Positions 7,006-14,387 of a stretch of 19,681 nt of DNA are shown here, piece by piece. The DNA comes from Ruminococcus flavefaciens (GTDB lineage: Bacteria > Bacillota > Clostridia > Oscillospirales > Ruminococcaceae). The stretch's first letter is position 1; every line of letters begins with the position of its first letter. The notes under the pieces are model-generated. The model was not told the origin of the DNA. It saw only the letters and a list, made by a program, of their open reading frames with translations, and searched no databases. A program made the position numbers and the translations under genes. The stretch is from positions 1 through 19,681 of the forward strand of contig DFHF01000027.1 of assembly GCA_002371825.1 (NCBI GenBank). Direction: 5' to 3'.

Positions 7006-7920
7006 TCATTCTGTTTCTACCTGAGTTTTCAGGAGAGCGGCCTTTCTTTCGGCGGCACGCTTCTTGTTATTCTCGACCTGAGCATTGAGCACCGGCAGCT
7101 TCTCCAGCAGGAGCTCTTCGTCATAGATGCAGGCCAGCGAGATATCGTCTTCTGTGCCGTAGCGTGACCTCTTGGTAAGGTTATTGATTATTACCTTTTT
7201 GAAGCTTTCGAGGTTGACGAGCTGGCTCGTAATAATAGAATGATAGTCAAGGAAATCGAATTCGCTTCCAAAGGAAGTATAAAGACCGTCTGTTGAACCG
7301 AACATTGCGATGAGTCTTTTATTCGGTACATAGAAGCTGCTGAACATAGTTGCAGCGTTGGAATTGCACATAGAAGCGGTGACATTTGCGGGGGCTGACT
7401 CGTTATACTCCATAGGCATAACAGCCTTGCCGTCCTCAAATATAGCCACGAGGCTTCCGTCGCCTATCTGCAGGCCGAAGGTGTAATTGCTGCCTGTAAC
7501 AGCGGCAACGAGAGTAGTGCCGTAGTAGGATTCCGGAGGGATGGCTTCAAATTCCTCTGCGGTGAACTTGCTCTTTTCCTGAGCGGTGACAGGATTTGCG
7601 GCTATATGTTTTTCCACCTTGATATTCCAGTTGGAAATTACCTGTTTCTCGATATTTTTTATGATGAGTTTAGCATTTGAAGGGAGGTTCTTTTCCAGTT
7701 CCTCACGTTCTTCATAGAATCGGTCTATAGCCTCTATAGCTGCTTCAACAGCAAATTTAGAGCCGAGGTGGCTGCGGAAGTGCTTTTTGCTTCCGTGGCC
7801 GTCAGCGACAACAGCTATAGCATAGCCGTCACCAACCTTAAAGGCAGAGCTGTCCTGACACACCAGACCGGTCTTTTCATGGCTTGCGCCCATGACCGAA
7901 TGGCTGAAACCATTGAACAT
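7006..7920 (-). CDS. PP2C-family serine/threonine phosphatase (TerY-P triad type)
   Basis: 304 residues; AAGGAGG lies ahead of the ATG at 7920. PP2C hallmarks occur in order: CQD (21-23), VVADGHGS (37-44, Asp40 a metal ligand), YGTTLVAAV (133-141), IGDGSLV (152-158), STDGLY (209-214, Asp211) and DDISLACIYD (258-267, Asp258/259). All metal-binding aspartates of the family appear present, so it should be an active Mn/Mg-dependent phosphatase. A ~35-residue basic coiled tail follows the domain (NNKKRAAERKAALLK). There is no signal peptide or TM segment, so it is cytoplasmic. It sits 36 bases after the VWA gene and two genes after the kinase-like gene, the arrangement described for TerY-P triads, where it is expected to reverse phosphorylation by the kinase partner. 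Confidence 0.95.
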   Translation of the reverse strand: MFNGFSHSVMGASHEKTGLVCQDSSAFKVGDGYAIAVVADGHGSKKHFRSHLGSKFAVEAAIEAIDRFYEEREELEKNLPSNAKLIIKNIEKQVISNWNIKVEKHIAANPVTAQEKSKFTAEEFEAIPPESYYGTTLVAAVTGSNYTFGLQIGDGSLVAIFEDGKAVMPMEYNESAPANVTASMCNSNAATMFSSFYVPNKRLIAMFGSTDGLYTSFGSEFDFLDYHSIITSQLVNLESFKKVIINNLTKRSRYGTEDDISLACIYDEELLLEKLPVLNAQVENNKKRAAERKAALLKTQVETE

Positions 7921-7956
7921 TATATCAGTCCTCCTTCCGAAAAGATGTACATTGCA

Positions 7957-8829
7957 TTACCAACCTGTATCGAAGGGAACGTCATTCTCGTCTGTCTGGC
8001 TGGTAACGAGCTCCTGGATCTGCTGACCGAGGAGTTTCTGCTTAGCTGCGAAAACGTCCTCTTCGCCGAGCTCGTGGCTTGTATCATCGGAGAGAGTCAT
8101 ACTCTTGCTTCCGATCTGGGAAGAAGTAACAGCGATGATCTTTATCATCTGAGCCAGCTGGCCGCCGGAGTAAGCGTGAACGACAGTGTCCTTTGAGCCT
8201 GTGAACTCAGCAAGGATATTATCGTTTGCTTCCTGACCGATACCAAGAGCAGCCTTGAGGCCGAACTTGTACCAGCTGTTGTTCTGGAGCTCCTTGAGAC
8301 CTTCCTTGTAGTCATCAGATGGGTAACCGTCTGTCATAAGGAAGATAACGGGAGCAAATGAAAGTGAAGGTGAATTGAGGAAGCTGTTTCTGGACATTCT
8401 CTGGTTGAGCTCCTTGAAAGCTGCGCCCATGCTGGTAACACCGCTTGCACGGAGTCTTGCCCACTCGAAGTCCTCTATCGGGATAGGAGTGGAGTACATC
8501 CATCTTACCTCTGTAGAGAAGGTAAGAACAGCAACTTTAACTTCAGTATCAGCCTCGCCGACTCTTCTGATCTCGGGGATGAGCTCTTCCATAACTGTAT
8601 TGAGCTCGCCCATCTTCTTGCCCTTCATACTTCCTGAGGTATCGATAAGGAAGAAGATAACAAGGCTTTTTCTTGAAACGCCTGTAGCGCTGAGGGGATC
8701 GTCGTCAAAATCAAGCATATTGTCGGCTGCTGCGGGAGCTGCCGGAGTATCAGCCGGTTCGAACGCATCGACAGGTGCTGCTGTCTGGTTCTCTGTTACA
8801 GCCGGTTCATTCATATTTTCAGTGCTCAT
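7957..8829 (-). CDS. VWA-domain protein with intact MIDAS (TerY-like)
   Basis: 290 residues; ribosome site AAAGGATG precedes the ATG at 8829. An Ala/Pro/Asp-rich disordered N-terminus (1-50) leads into a von Willebrand factor A domain. The metal-ion-dependent adhesion site is complete: DTSGS (63-67), Thr132 in SGVTSMG, and Asp167 in MTDGYPSDD. No secretion signal is present, so it is cytoplasmic, as TerY proteins are. VWA proteins of this type bind partner proteins through a coordinated metal. An acidic C-terminal extension (SDDTSHELGEEDVF, then TDENDVPFDTGW) could hold phosphorylation sites for the neighbouring kinase (inference). Spacing to the upstream kinase-like gene is 52 bases and to the phosphatase 36, so one operon. 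Confidence 0.95.
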   Translation of the reverse strand: MSTENMNEPAVTENQTAAPVDAFEPADTPAAPAAADNMLDFDDDPLSATGVSRKSLVIFFLIDTSGSMKGKKMGELNTVMEELIPEIRRVGEADTEVKVAVLTFSTEVRWMYSTPIPIEDFEWARLRASGVTSMGAAFKELNQRMSRNSFLNSPSLSFAPVIFLMTDGYPSDDYKEGLKELQNNSWYKFGLKAALGIGQEANDNILAEFTGSKDTVVHAYSGGQLAQMIKIIAVTSSQIGSKSMTLSDDTSHELGEEDVFAAKQKLLGQQIQELVTSQTDENDVPFDTGW

Positions 8830-8881
8830 AATCTACATACATCCTTTCAATTTTGCTGCTGTATAAATGAGGGACAGCGGC

Positions 8882-10225
8882 TTAGATCTGTGCTTTTATC
8901 TCGCCGAAATCGATCTCGAGGCCCTGCCATACCGGGAAGCCCTTTCCGGGAGCGATATCGTAGAAAACTCCGTCCGGCATTTTAGCCTTCCAATTTCTGT
9001 CTGAACAATTCTTGATGCCAAGCACACCGGGCTTGAGCTTATTCTCGACCAGCTCTCCTGCGACAGTCATGAAGTCGTCTGACTCAGGGCTTATCTCACA
9101 GGTGTAGAATTTGCAGCCGAGGTAAAGGGGCATACGGTTTGGTCTGTTGCTGAATCCCATAGAAACGAACTCCATACCGCACTTAGGGCACTTGAAGGTC
9201 TTTTCATTGGGCTGAACGAACATTGAGCTGAAGTTTGTTCTTCCGCAGCCGCACTGGATGATCTCTGAGCGGAGCCTGATGAAGAGCTTCTGCCATTCGT
9301 TCTCTATGATACGCTTTGTAGGATCGCTGATACCTGTGGTAAACGAGCGGATGAAAGCGTCCTTGATATAATCGGGGTAGATACGCCAGAACTTTATGAC
9401 GTTATCATGGATGCCTCTTACGGGGCGGTTTGAGCTGTCGTTTGGGTCATACACAAAGACAGCGTTCTGACCGTAGTGCTTAAGCTCAGAGGATTCAGTA
9501 AGACATACATCTCTTACGACCTTTTCGCCTTCCATGGGGTCTCCGCGGAAGAGGAGCTTGAAGAGTACAACTGCTAAGGAGTACTTATCGGTCTGCACAT
9601 TAGGCTGTGCTATGCCTCTTACAACCTCAGGGGCCATATAGCCGGGCTTACCGCCGATACCGAAGTTGCTTCCGTCAGGAGCGATATTATCGCAGTCGCA
9701 GACGAGAACGGCGCCGGTATTAACGTTTATGAAGAAGCCTCCGTCGTTAAGGTCCTGATAGCTCTTTCCGGCACGGTGGAGCTGTCTGAATGCGTTAACA
9801 ATATTGATAACGCAGGTCACCATAGCGCTGAGGCTGGTGAACTTTACCTGACGCTTAACAGCGTGTCCTGTAAGAGGGTCTATCTCGAGTTTATATGTAT
9901 TGAGGATATCTACAAAGGAGTCGAAACCGTCGGGCTTGAGCTCCATTATGTATCCGAATGTTCCGTCCGGGAGTTCCTTTGTGAGGTACTTCGGCCAGAG
10001 GAATTTATTGCTGGGCGGACCGTCTGTGATATTGGTCTGAAGATTTTTGCGGAAGGCCTTAGGCTTGTTCATCTTGTCGATGTCGTACCATTTGAGGGCC
10101 CATTTCTGTCCGTTGAATCTGACGAGGTAAACGGTACCCTGTCCGCCGCTGCCGATAACGCTCAGAACCTTGGCCTTGCCGCCGAATTCCATTTCGACTT
10201 CCTGACCAACTTCAAGCTCTACCAT
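8882..10225 (-). CDS. TerY-P-type protein kinase with C-terminal zinc ribbon
   Basis: 447 residues; the ATG at 10225 is preceded by GGAAAGGATGAGATC. The kinase fold is clear: Gly loop GSGGQGTVY (25-33), ALKW with Lys45, YQDLNDGGFFIN (156-167) with catalytic Asp158, CDCDN with Asp177 in place of DFG, and MAPE (197-200). The usual catalytic-loop Lys and Mg-binding Asn of D-x-K-P-x-N are Asn160 and Gly163, so activity may be altered. Kinases of TerY-P clusters, as I remember them, have a similar Y-x-D...G-x-x-F-F loop. A zinc ribbon follows (Cys325, Cys327, Cys346, Cys349), then a beta-rich C-terminus (about 365-447) of vaguely FHA-like pattern, which I cannot assign. Predicted role: phosphorylating the VWA or neighbouring proteins, opposed by the PP2C enzyme. 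Confidence 0.92.
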   Translation of the reverse strand: MVELEVGQEVEMEFGGKAKVLSVIGSGGQGTVYLVRFNGQKWALKWYDIDKMNKPKAFRKNLQTNITDGPPSNKFLWPKYLTKELPDGTFGYIMELKPDGFDSFVDILNTYKLEIDPLTGHAVKRQVKFTSLSAMVTCVINIVNAFRQLHRAGKSYQDLNDGGFFINVNTGAVLVCDCDNIAPDGSNFGIGGKPGYMAPEVVRGIAQPNVQTDKYSLAVVLFKLLFRGDPMEGEKVVRDVCLTESSELKHYGQNAVFVYDPNDSSNRPVRGIHDNVIKFWRIYPDYIKDAFIRSFTTGISDPTKRIIENEWQKLFIRLRSEIIQCGCGRTNFSSMFVQPNEKTFKCPKCGMEFVSMGFSNRPNRMPLYLGCKFYTCEISPESDDFMTVAGELVENKLKPGVLGIKNCSDRNWKAKMPDGVFYDIAPGKGFPVWQGLEIDFGEIKAQI

Positions 10226-10246
10226 TATGATCTCATCCTTTCCAGT

Positions 10247-11290
10247 TTAATTAAGCTCATATTCCGCAGCCGAGGACACAAGATTGAACTGAATGCCGTT
10301 GACTAAGCAGTATTTATGAACGTATGAATTTTCAATGCAGTGGATAACGAGGTTGGGACAGTATGAGAAAGCATTGGCGTCGATGAACTTGATGCTTTCC
10401 GGCAGGAAGAGCTTTCTGAGCTTATCACAGCCCGAGAAGGCTTCTGCGCCGATACTGCTGACGCTATCCGGTATATCTATGACCTCAAGGCTTGTACAGA
10501 ATGAGAATGTACTATCCTCTATTTCCAGTACGCCGTTTGGTATCTTTACAACAACAAGCTTGGAGCACTGACTGAAAGCGCCCTGCTTGATTATCCTGAG
10601 CCCTTCAGGAAGGTCGAGACCTCTGAGGCGCTTACAGGAAGAGAATGCATACTCACCGATAGCAAGAAGCGTTGACGGGAGCTGAATAGTTCTGAGTGAG
10701 CCGAACTTATCGAAGCAGAAGGCTTCGAGTTTTGTAAAGCCTTCGGGGATGGTGATGTTTCCGCTGAGCCTGTATCTGAAAGCAGCTCTTGGGGTGAATA
10801 TCTTTTCGTTGATATTCAGCGGACCCTTCTTTACTGACTCATCTTCCTCGGGAGCGGCTTCTTCTCCTTCAGGGAGTACCTTCAGGGGAGATTCATAAGG
10901 CCAGCCCAGCAGGTAAGTGAAGCAAGCTGTAACGAATTCAGCTGCATTTTCTGCAAGGAAGAGATCAGCGATCATGAAGTTCTTGGCTTTCATGATACCT
11001 ATCTCATGGTTCTTGTCTTCAAGCATGAGTCTGAACACGCCCATCTTATACATATTAATAAGAAGTCTGCGCTCCTTGTCGTAATCGGGGATATGATCGT
11101 TCAGCAGTCCGATGAATCTGGTCTTATTAGCCACTGCACGAGTTGAGTGCTGTACGACTATATTGCGGAGTTCGGTCTGAAACTCCATAGTATTTTCAAA
11201 GCCCTCGATATTCTGTGGGACAGGTGCTCCGCAGTCCGGACAGGAAACAAATCTGGGTTCGAGCGGTGCGCCGCACTTTTCGCATTGCAT
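10247..11290 (-). CDS. Zinc-ribbon protein with BspA-like leucine-rich repeats
   Basis: 347 residues from the ATG at 11290, which has AGGAGGGG just ahead; the in-frame start at 11308 does not. An N-terminal zinc ribbon CxxC-x10-CxxC (Cys3, Cys6, Cys17, Cys20) is followed by a helical region (about 50-130) containing LLNDHIPDYDKERRLL. That pattern resembles a helical module recurring in bacterial signalling proteins, though I cannot name it. An acidic linker (EGEEAAPEEDES) precedes about six BspA/LRR_5 repeats at 165-315 with the motif L-x-x-I-x-x-x-A-F-S-x-C-x-x-L. Such repeats usually bind proteins and are often secreted, but there is no signal peptide here, so this one is probably cytoplasmic. 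It is the first gene of the TerY-P-type operon, 21 bases before the kinase gene, and may recruit targets for it (inference). Confidence 0.87.
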   Translation of the reverse strand: MQCEKCGAPLEPRFVSCPDCGAPVPQNIEGFENTMEFQTELRNIVVQHSTRAVANKTRFIGLLNDHIPDYDKERRLLINMYKMGVFRLMLEDKNHEIGIMKAKNFMIADLFLAENAAEFVTACFTYLLGWPYESPLKVLPEGEEAAPEEDESVKKGPLNINEKIFTPRAAFRYRLSGNITIPEGFTKLEAFCFDKFGSLRTIQLPSTLLAIGEYAFSSCKRLRGLDLPEGLRIIKQGAFSQCSKLVVVKIPNGVLEIEDSTFSFCTSLEVIDIPDSVSSIGAEAFSGCDKLRKLFLPESIKFIDANAFSYCPNLVIHCIENSYVHKYCLVNGIQFNLVSSAAEYELN

Positions 11291-11405
11291 GAATACCCCT
11301 CCTGACAATAAATATTATAAAGCCCGGTCACTGCCTGATCTTCACAAGAAAGCCGGATCCGGGTGGAACAACAATAACCGGTATGATCACATTGTTATCA
11401 CATTT

Positions 11406-11434
11406 AGTATATCACTTTTGAAAAATCTTGTCAA
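11406..11434 (-). promoter_or_regulatory. Promoter of the TerY-P-type operon
   Basis: Minus strand: perfect TTGACA (11429-11434), 17-base spacer ending GTGA (extended -10), TATACT (11406-11411). Leader of about 108 bases to the ATG at 11290; it contains a 10-base palindrome CCGGATCCGG (11353-11362), a possible operator or hairpin. Confidence 0.87.
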
Positions 11435-11686
11435 GGGAAAAAGAGGTGAATAAAAAAATTTGAATTAACTTTTACAAATGCGACATATTTTGTTTGTGCA
11501 CATTGAATCAAAGAGGGCATAAAAAGGGCTTAAACTGTCCTGAAAGACGTGATGGGAATGGTAATTTCATATACAAATCGGCACGTCCGGGAAAGATAAT
11601 ACGGGTCGTATATTTTTTGATAAAATTGCATATAAAGCTGTCGAAATTATTGTTAAAACTGTGGGGGGACTATTTACAATTTACTG
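11435..11686. other. Non-coding AT-rich spacer between divergent operons
   Basis: About 250 bases between two outward-facing promoters. A frame of 71 codons occurs here (from 11494), but it has no ribosome site and low-complexity, Lys-rich content, and it runs into the downstream promoter. I see no RNA gene or repeat. Confidence 0.5.
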
Positions 11687-11715
11687 TTGAATTTTTTTTT
11701 GAAATGTGATAAAAT
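11687..11715 (+). promoter_or_regulatory. Promoter of the binding-protein/GGDEF operon
   Basis: TTGAAT (11687-11692), 17-base spacer containing eight consecutive T and ending GTGA, then TAAAAT (11710-11715). Start near 11722, giving a leader of about 130 bases. Confidence 0.8.
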
Positions 11716-11722
11716 ATTGAAA

Positions 11723-11804
11723 GGATATCATAGAAGAGTCTTATGTGCCGCCAGCTCCGCTCAGTTTGTTGTAGCACTTGGGGGATGAACGGCGGAGGAT
11801 ATCC
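11723..11804 (+). promoter_or_regulatory. Structured 5' leader of the binding-protein gene; possible riboswitch or regulated leader
   Basis: GGATATC (11723-11729) pairs with GATATCC (11798-11804), closing an 82-base domain that begins at the predicted transcript start. Inside, two pairings compete for the same 3' segment: CCGCC (11748-11752) with GGCGG (11791-11795), or CTCCGC (11755-11760) with GCGGAG (11792-11797). A TTGGGGGATGAA stretch lies between. Mutually exclusive stems ahead of a gene are typical of regulatory leaders. It does not match the riboswitch classes I could recall (c-di-GMP I/II, ydaO, THF, guanidine), and no ligand is proposed. Confidence 0.45.
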
Positions 11805-11851
11805 GACGACAGCTAAAGACATACTCTAAATATTAAGGAGGTTCAGTGTTA

Positions 11852-12982
11852 ATGGACAAATCAACAATGAAAAAACTGTTCAGATCAGCAGCAGTATGCA
11901 CCCTCTCTGCAACCATGCTTTTTGCGGGAAGCTGCGGCAGGCCTGAGCAGAAAAGAGAAAAGATCGCTGTGATCACAAAGCAGGACATCAGCTTCTGGGC
12001 AGATGTTGAAAGCGGTGCAAAGGATGCCGGAAAAGAGCTTGGCTTTGACATTATTTATAATGTAGCTACCAGCGATAATGACTATGCAAGTCAGATCGAG
12101 TTCATCAACAATGCTATCAAGGATGACGTAGATGCAATAGTTATCGCCCCGAACAGCAGCGATACAGAGCTTAATGAAGCATTCGCAAAGGCTGAGGCAG
12201 CCGGCATCAAGCTCATCAATATCAACTCAAGAGCAAACTACGATGGTATTATTTCCTGCGTAAGCTCTTCTGACCTGGACGGCGGCTCAGTTGCTGCAAG
12301 ACATTCTGCTACTTCAGTACTTGGTGCTGATGACCTCAGAGCTGTATTCTCAAGCAGCGCGGAAAATAAGCCTACACTTGAAGCTGTTCAGGAGTACGGT
12401 AAGGGCGCTATCGCTATCCTCGGACATACGGCACAGACAGCTAACGATCGTATAAAGGGATATAAGTCAGAGTGTATCGAGCAGATCCTTACACAGATGG
12501 CAGCAGACGGCCTCTCTGTAGATAACGGCGGAAAGCAGCTGACTGAAGAACAGAAGGAAGCAATGTTCCAGCCCTTCTTTATCGAATGCAACAGATGCAG
12601 TACGATCGATGCTTCATATGAAGAGGCGAAGAAGATCCTCACAGGAGCAGACGGAAAGAATATCAGAACTTTCTACGCTACAAACACAAATACAACTCTT
12701 GGTGTCTGCAAGGCTGTAGAAGAACTCGGACTCAGCGACAAGGTGTTTGTTGTTGGATTCAACTCAGATGAGCAGGAGATCAATTACCTCAGAAACCGTG
12801 TGCTTGACGGACTCGTTGTTCAGAATCCTTATAGTATCGGATATGTTGGTGTGTCATACGCTAAAAAAGCCCTCGATGGACAGAGACTTCCTAAATCACT
12901 TGATACCGGAGTAACTTTCGTTAGCAGCGATAACCTTAACGATGATTACGTTCAGCTCCTGCTCCATCCCGATACATACTAA
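11852..12982 (+). CDS. Periplasmic-binding-protein-type lipoprotein (sugar/RbsB-like)
   Basis: 376 residues from the ATG at 11852 with AAGGAGG at 11835-11841; a GTG at 11846 is an alternative only 4 bases from that site. A basic start, a hydrophobic stretch and FAGSC put the lipidated Cys at 28, so the protein should be anchored outside the membrane. KIAVITKQDISFWADVESGAKDAGKELG and AIVIAPNSSDTELNEAFAKAEAAGIKLININS are typical of Peripla_BP_4 (ribose/galactose-binding). The region after about residue 160 holds inserts that make it longer than the ~300 residues of RbsB. TNTNTTLGVCKAVEELGL and VVGFNSDEQEINYL continue the fold. No ABC permease or ATPase is nearby; instead the next gene, 15 bases on, is a membrane GGDEF-like receptor. 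The lipoprotein is therefore better read as a ligand sensor than as a transporter part (inference). Confidence 0.92.
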   Translation: MDKSTMKKLFRSAAVCTLSATMLFAGSCGRPEQKREKIAVITKQDISFWADVESGAKDAGKELGFDIIYNVATSDNDYASQIEFINNAIKDDVDAIVIAPNSSDTELNEAFAKAEAAGIKLININSRANYDGIISCVSSSDLDGGSVAARHSATSVLGADDLRAVFSSSAENKPTLEAVQEYGKGAIAILGHTAQTANDRIKGYKSECIEQILTQMAADGLSVDNGGKQLTEEQKEAMFQPFFIECNRCSTIDASYEEAKKILTGADGKNIRTFYATNTNTTLGVCKAVEELGLSDKVFVVGFNSDEQEINYLRNRVLDGLVVQNPYSIGYVGVSYAKKALDGQRLPKSLDTGVTFVSSDNLNDDYVQLLLHPDTY

Positions 12983-12997
12983 TGGAGGTAACAGATC

Positions 12998-14230
12998 ATG
13001 GCAAAAACTAATTCAAAGAGTTCAACTTCTACACCGTATATTTTTGCTGCTATTCTGCTTGCAGTCATATACATTATAAATACTTTCCTTGTTGAGAGTA
13101 TTTATGCCAGCAACTCAAAGGTATCAAAGAGTACTTCTGAGACCATGAGTGCTATCAACCGAATGAATTCGGAGCTGGAGATCGTTAACGGTAACGTTCT
13201 TCGTATCGTTGCTAATGTCGGTGACGCCACACAGGCTGCTGATGATGCTACACTTAACTTCGAGAATATCAGAGATGCTATGGCCGACTTCGAGGAGATC
13301 GAGGATATGTCTGATACTGCTAAGAAGAGATATAACCACGCTAAGGCTATAATCCTTACATATAACGAGAAGCTTCAGGATTTCCGTAATGCATGGAACC
13401 AGCAGGGCAAAAACGGCGAGGTTCTCGGAAGAGAAGCTTTCGGCGGCGACATGAAGGCTCTTTATACACAGGATATCTATCCTCTTCAGGTAACAGCATC
13501 AGAAATGCTTACAGCTACTATCGATATCGTTAACCAGGATACAGGTAAGAAGATGGCTGCAAATGCAAAGAGATCATACGTCCTTATGACTATGATGCTC
13601 CTCGTAACAATTCTCGGTGAGATCGCTATCTTCTTCATCGCAAGACGTGCTAAGAAGGCAAAACTTGAGCTCGAAGAGCGTGAGAGAAACCTTGCTGAGG
13701 TCGATGCTAAGCTCAAGAGTACAAGACAGAAGGCCAGTGACCTTGCTGTTATGAACGTTCTTACAGGTATGAAGAACCGTTATGCTCTCGATAACGATGT
13801 AAGCGAAAGACTTGAGTCCGACCGCTTCAACATCGCAGTATTCGATATGGATAACTTCAGAAGCATAAACGATACTTACGGTTATGACTTCGGTGATGAG
13901 TACCTCGCAACAGTTGCTGAGAAGCTCAAGGATGAGTTCGGAAATGTTGCAGAGATCTACAATATAACAGGTAATGAGTTCTGCTTCCTGTTCAATAAGG
14001 AGATTTCTGAGAGCCAGGCAATGGGCATAGTTCAGAACATCCAGGCTGTAATGAGCAGTCCTTTCGAGGTACTGAACCTTGCAGTACAGCTTCCTTGCTC
14101 AGGTGCTGTATACCACTACCTCCCCGGCGATTGTCTCAACGTAAACTCACTGCTCGTTAAGCTTGATACAGCAATGAGAAGCGCTAAGATGAACGGCGGA
14201 AATATGATAAACACAGTAGTGAATATCTGA
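12998..14230 (+). CDS. Two-TM receptor with degenerate GGDEF domain
   Basis: 410 residues; GGAGG precedes the ATG. TM1 lies at about 13-35 and TM2 at about 193-215. The 155-residue segment between them is helical and polar, like the four-helix sensor bundles of chemoreceptors. A short coiled coil (222-248) leads to a GGDEF-family domain: LTGMKNR (255-261) for the usual LTGLxNR, FDMDNFRSINDTYGYDFGDEYL (282-303), and TGNEF (324-328) at the signature. First Gly to Thr and Asp to Asn changes make diguanylate cyclase activity doubtful; GTP or effector binding is possible. The I-site RxxD is not seen just upstream. Co-transcription with the binding lipoprotein suggests that the lipoprotein docks on the extracellular bundle and this protein carries the signal inward (inference). 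Confidence 0.9.
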   Translation: MAKTNSKSSTSTPYIFAAILLAVIYIINTFLVESIYASNSKVSKSTSETMSAINRMNSELEIVNGNVLRIVANVGDATQAADDATLNFENIRDAMADFEEIEDMSDTAKKRYNHAKAIILTYNEKLQDFRNAWNQQGKNGEVLGREAFGGDMKALYTQDIYPLQVTASEMLTATIDIVNQDTGKKMAANAKRSYVLMTMMLLVTILGEIAIFFIARRAKKAKLELEERERNLAEVDAKLKSTRQKASDLAVMNVLTGMKNRYALDNDVSERLESDRFNIAVFDMDNFRSINDTYGYDFGDEYLATVAEKLKDEFGNVAEIYNITGNEFCFLFNKEISESQAMGIVQNIQAVMSSPFEVLNLAVQLPCSGAVYHYLPGDCLNVNSLLVKLDTAMRSAKMNGGNMINTVVNI

Positions 14231-14243
14231 TCTAAAACAATAT

Positions 14244-14275
14244 TGCGGCTGTCCTTCGGGACGGCCGCATTTTTG
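14244..14275 (+). terminator. Terminator of the sensor operon
   Basis: An 11-pair stem with one G-U pair, TGCGGCTGTCC / GGACGGCCGCA, capped by a stable TTCG tetraloop (14255-14258) and followed by ATTTTTG. It starts 13 bases after the GGDEF stop. Confidence 0.93.
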
Positions 14276-14327
14276 TCATTTGTGCAAATTAGCCAAAGAC
14301 TCGGGCGGTATTAGTAGATTTTCTAAA

Positions 14328-14356
14328 TTGACAGGCCGTATGAAAAGTGGTAAAAT
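14328..14356 (+). promoter_or_regulatory. Promoter of the 185-residue hypothetical gene
   Basis: Perfect TTGACA (14328-14333), 17-base spacer ending AGTGG, TAAAAT (14351-14356). It lies inside a longer open frame that would start upstream, supporting the shorter start at 14388. Confidence 0.85.
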
Positions 14357-14387
14357 ATACATAATGAAAAATGTAAGGGAGGACGAA

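Noticed and set aside
11494..11709. 71-codon open frame in the intergenic region
   Set aside because: No ribosome site, low-complexity Lys/Leu content, and its end overlaps the downstream promoter.
11723..11851. A c-di-GMP riboswitch, suggested by the downstream GGDEF-like gene
   Set aside because: The conserved cores of c-di-GMP classes I and II could not be found; only generic stems are present.
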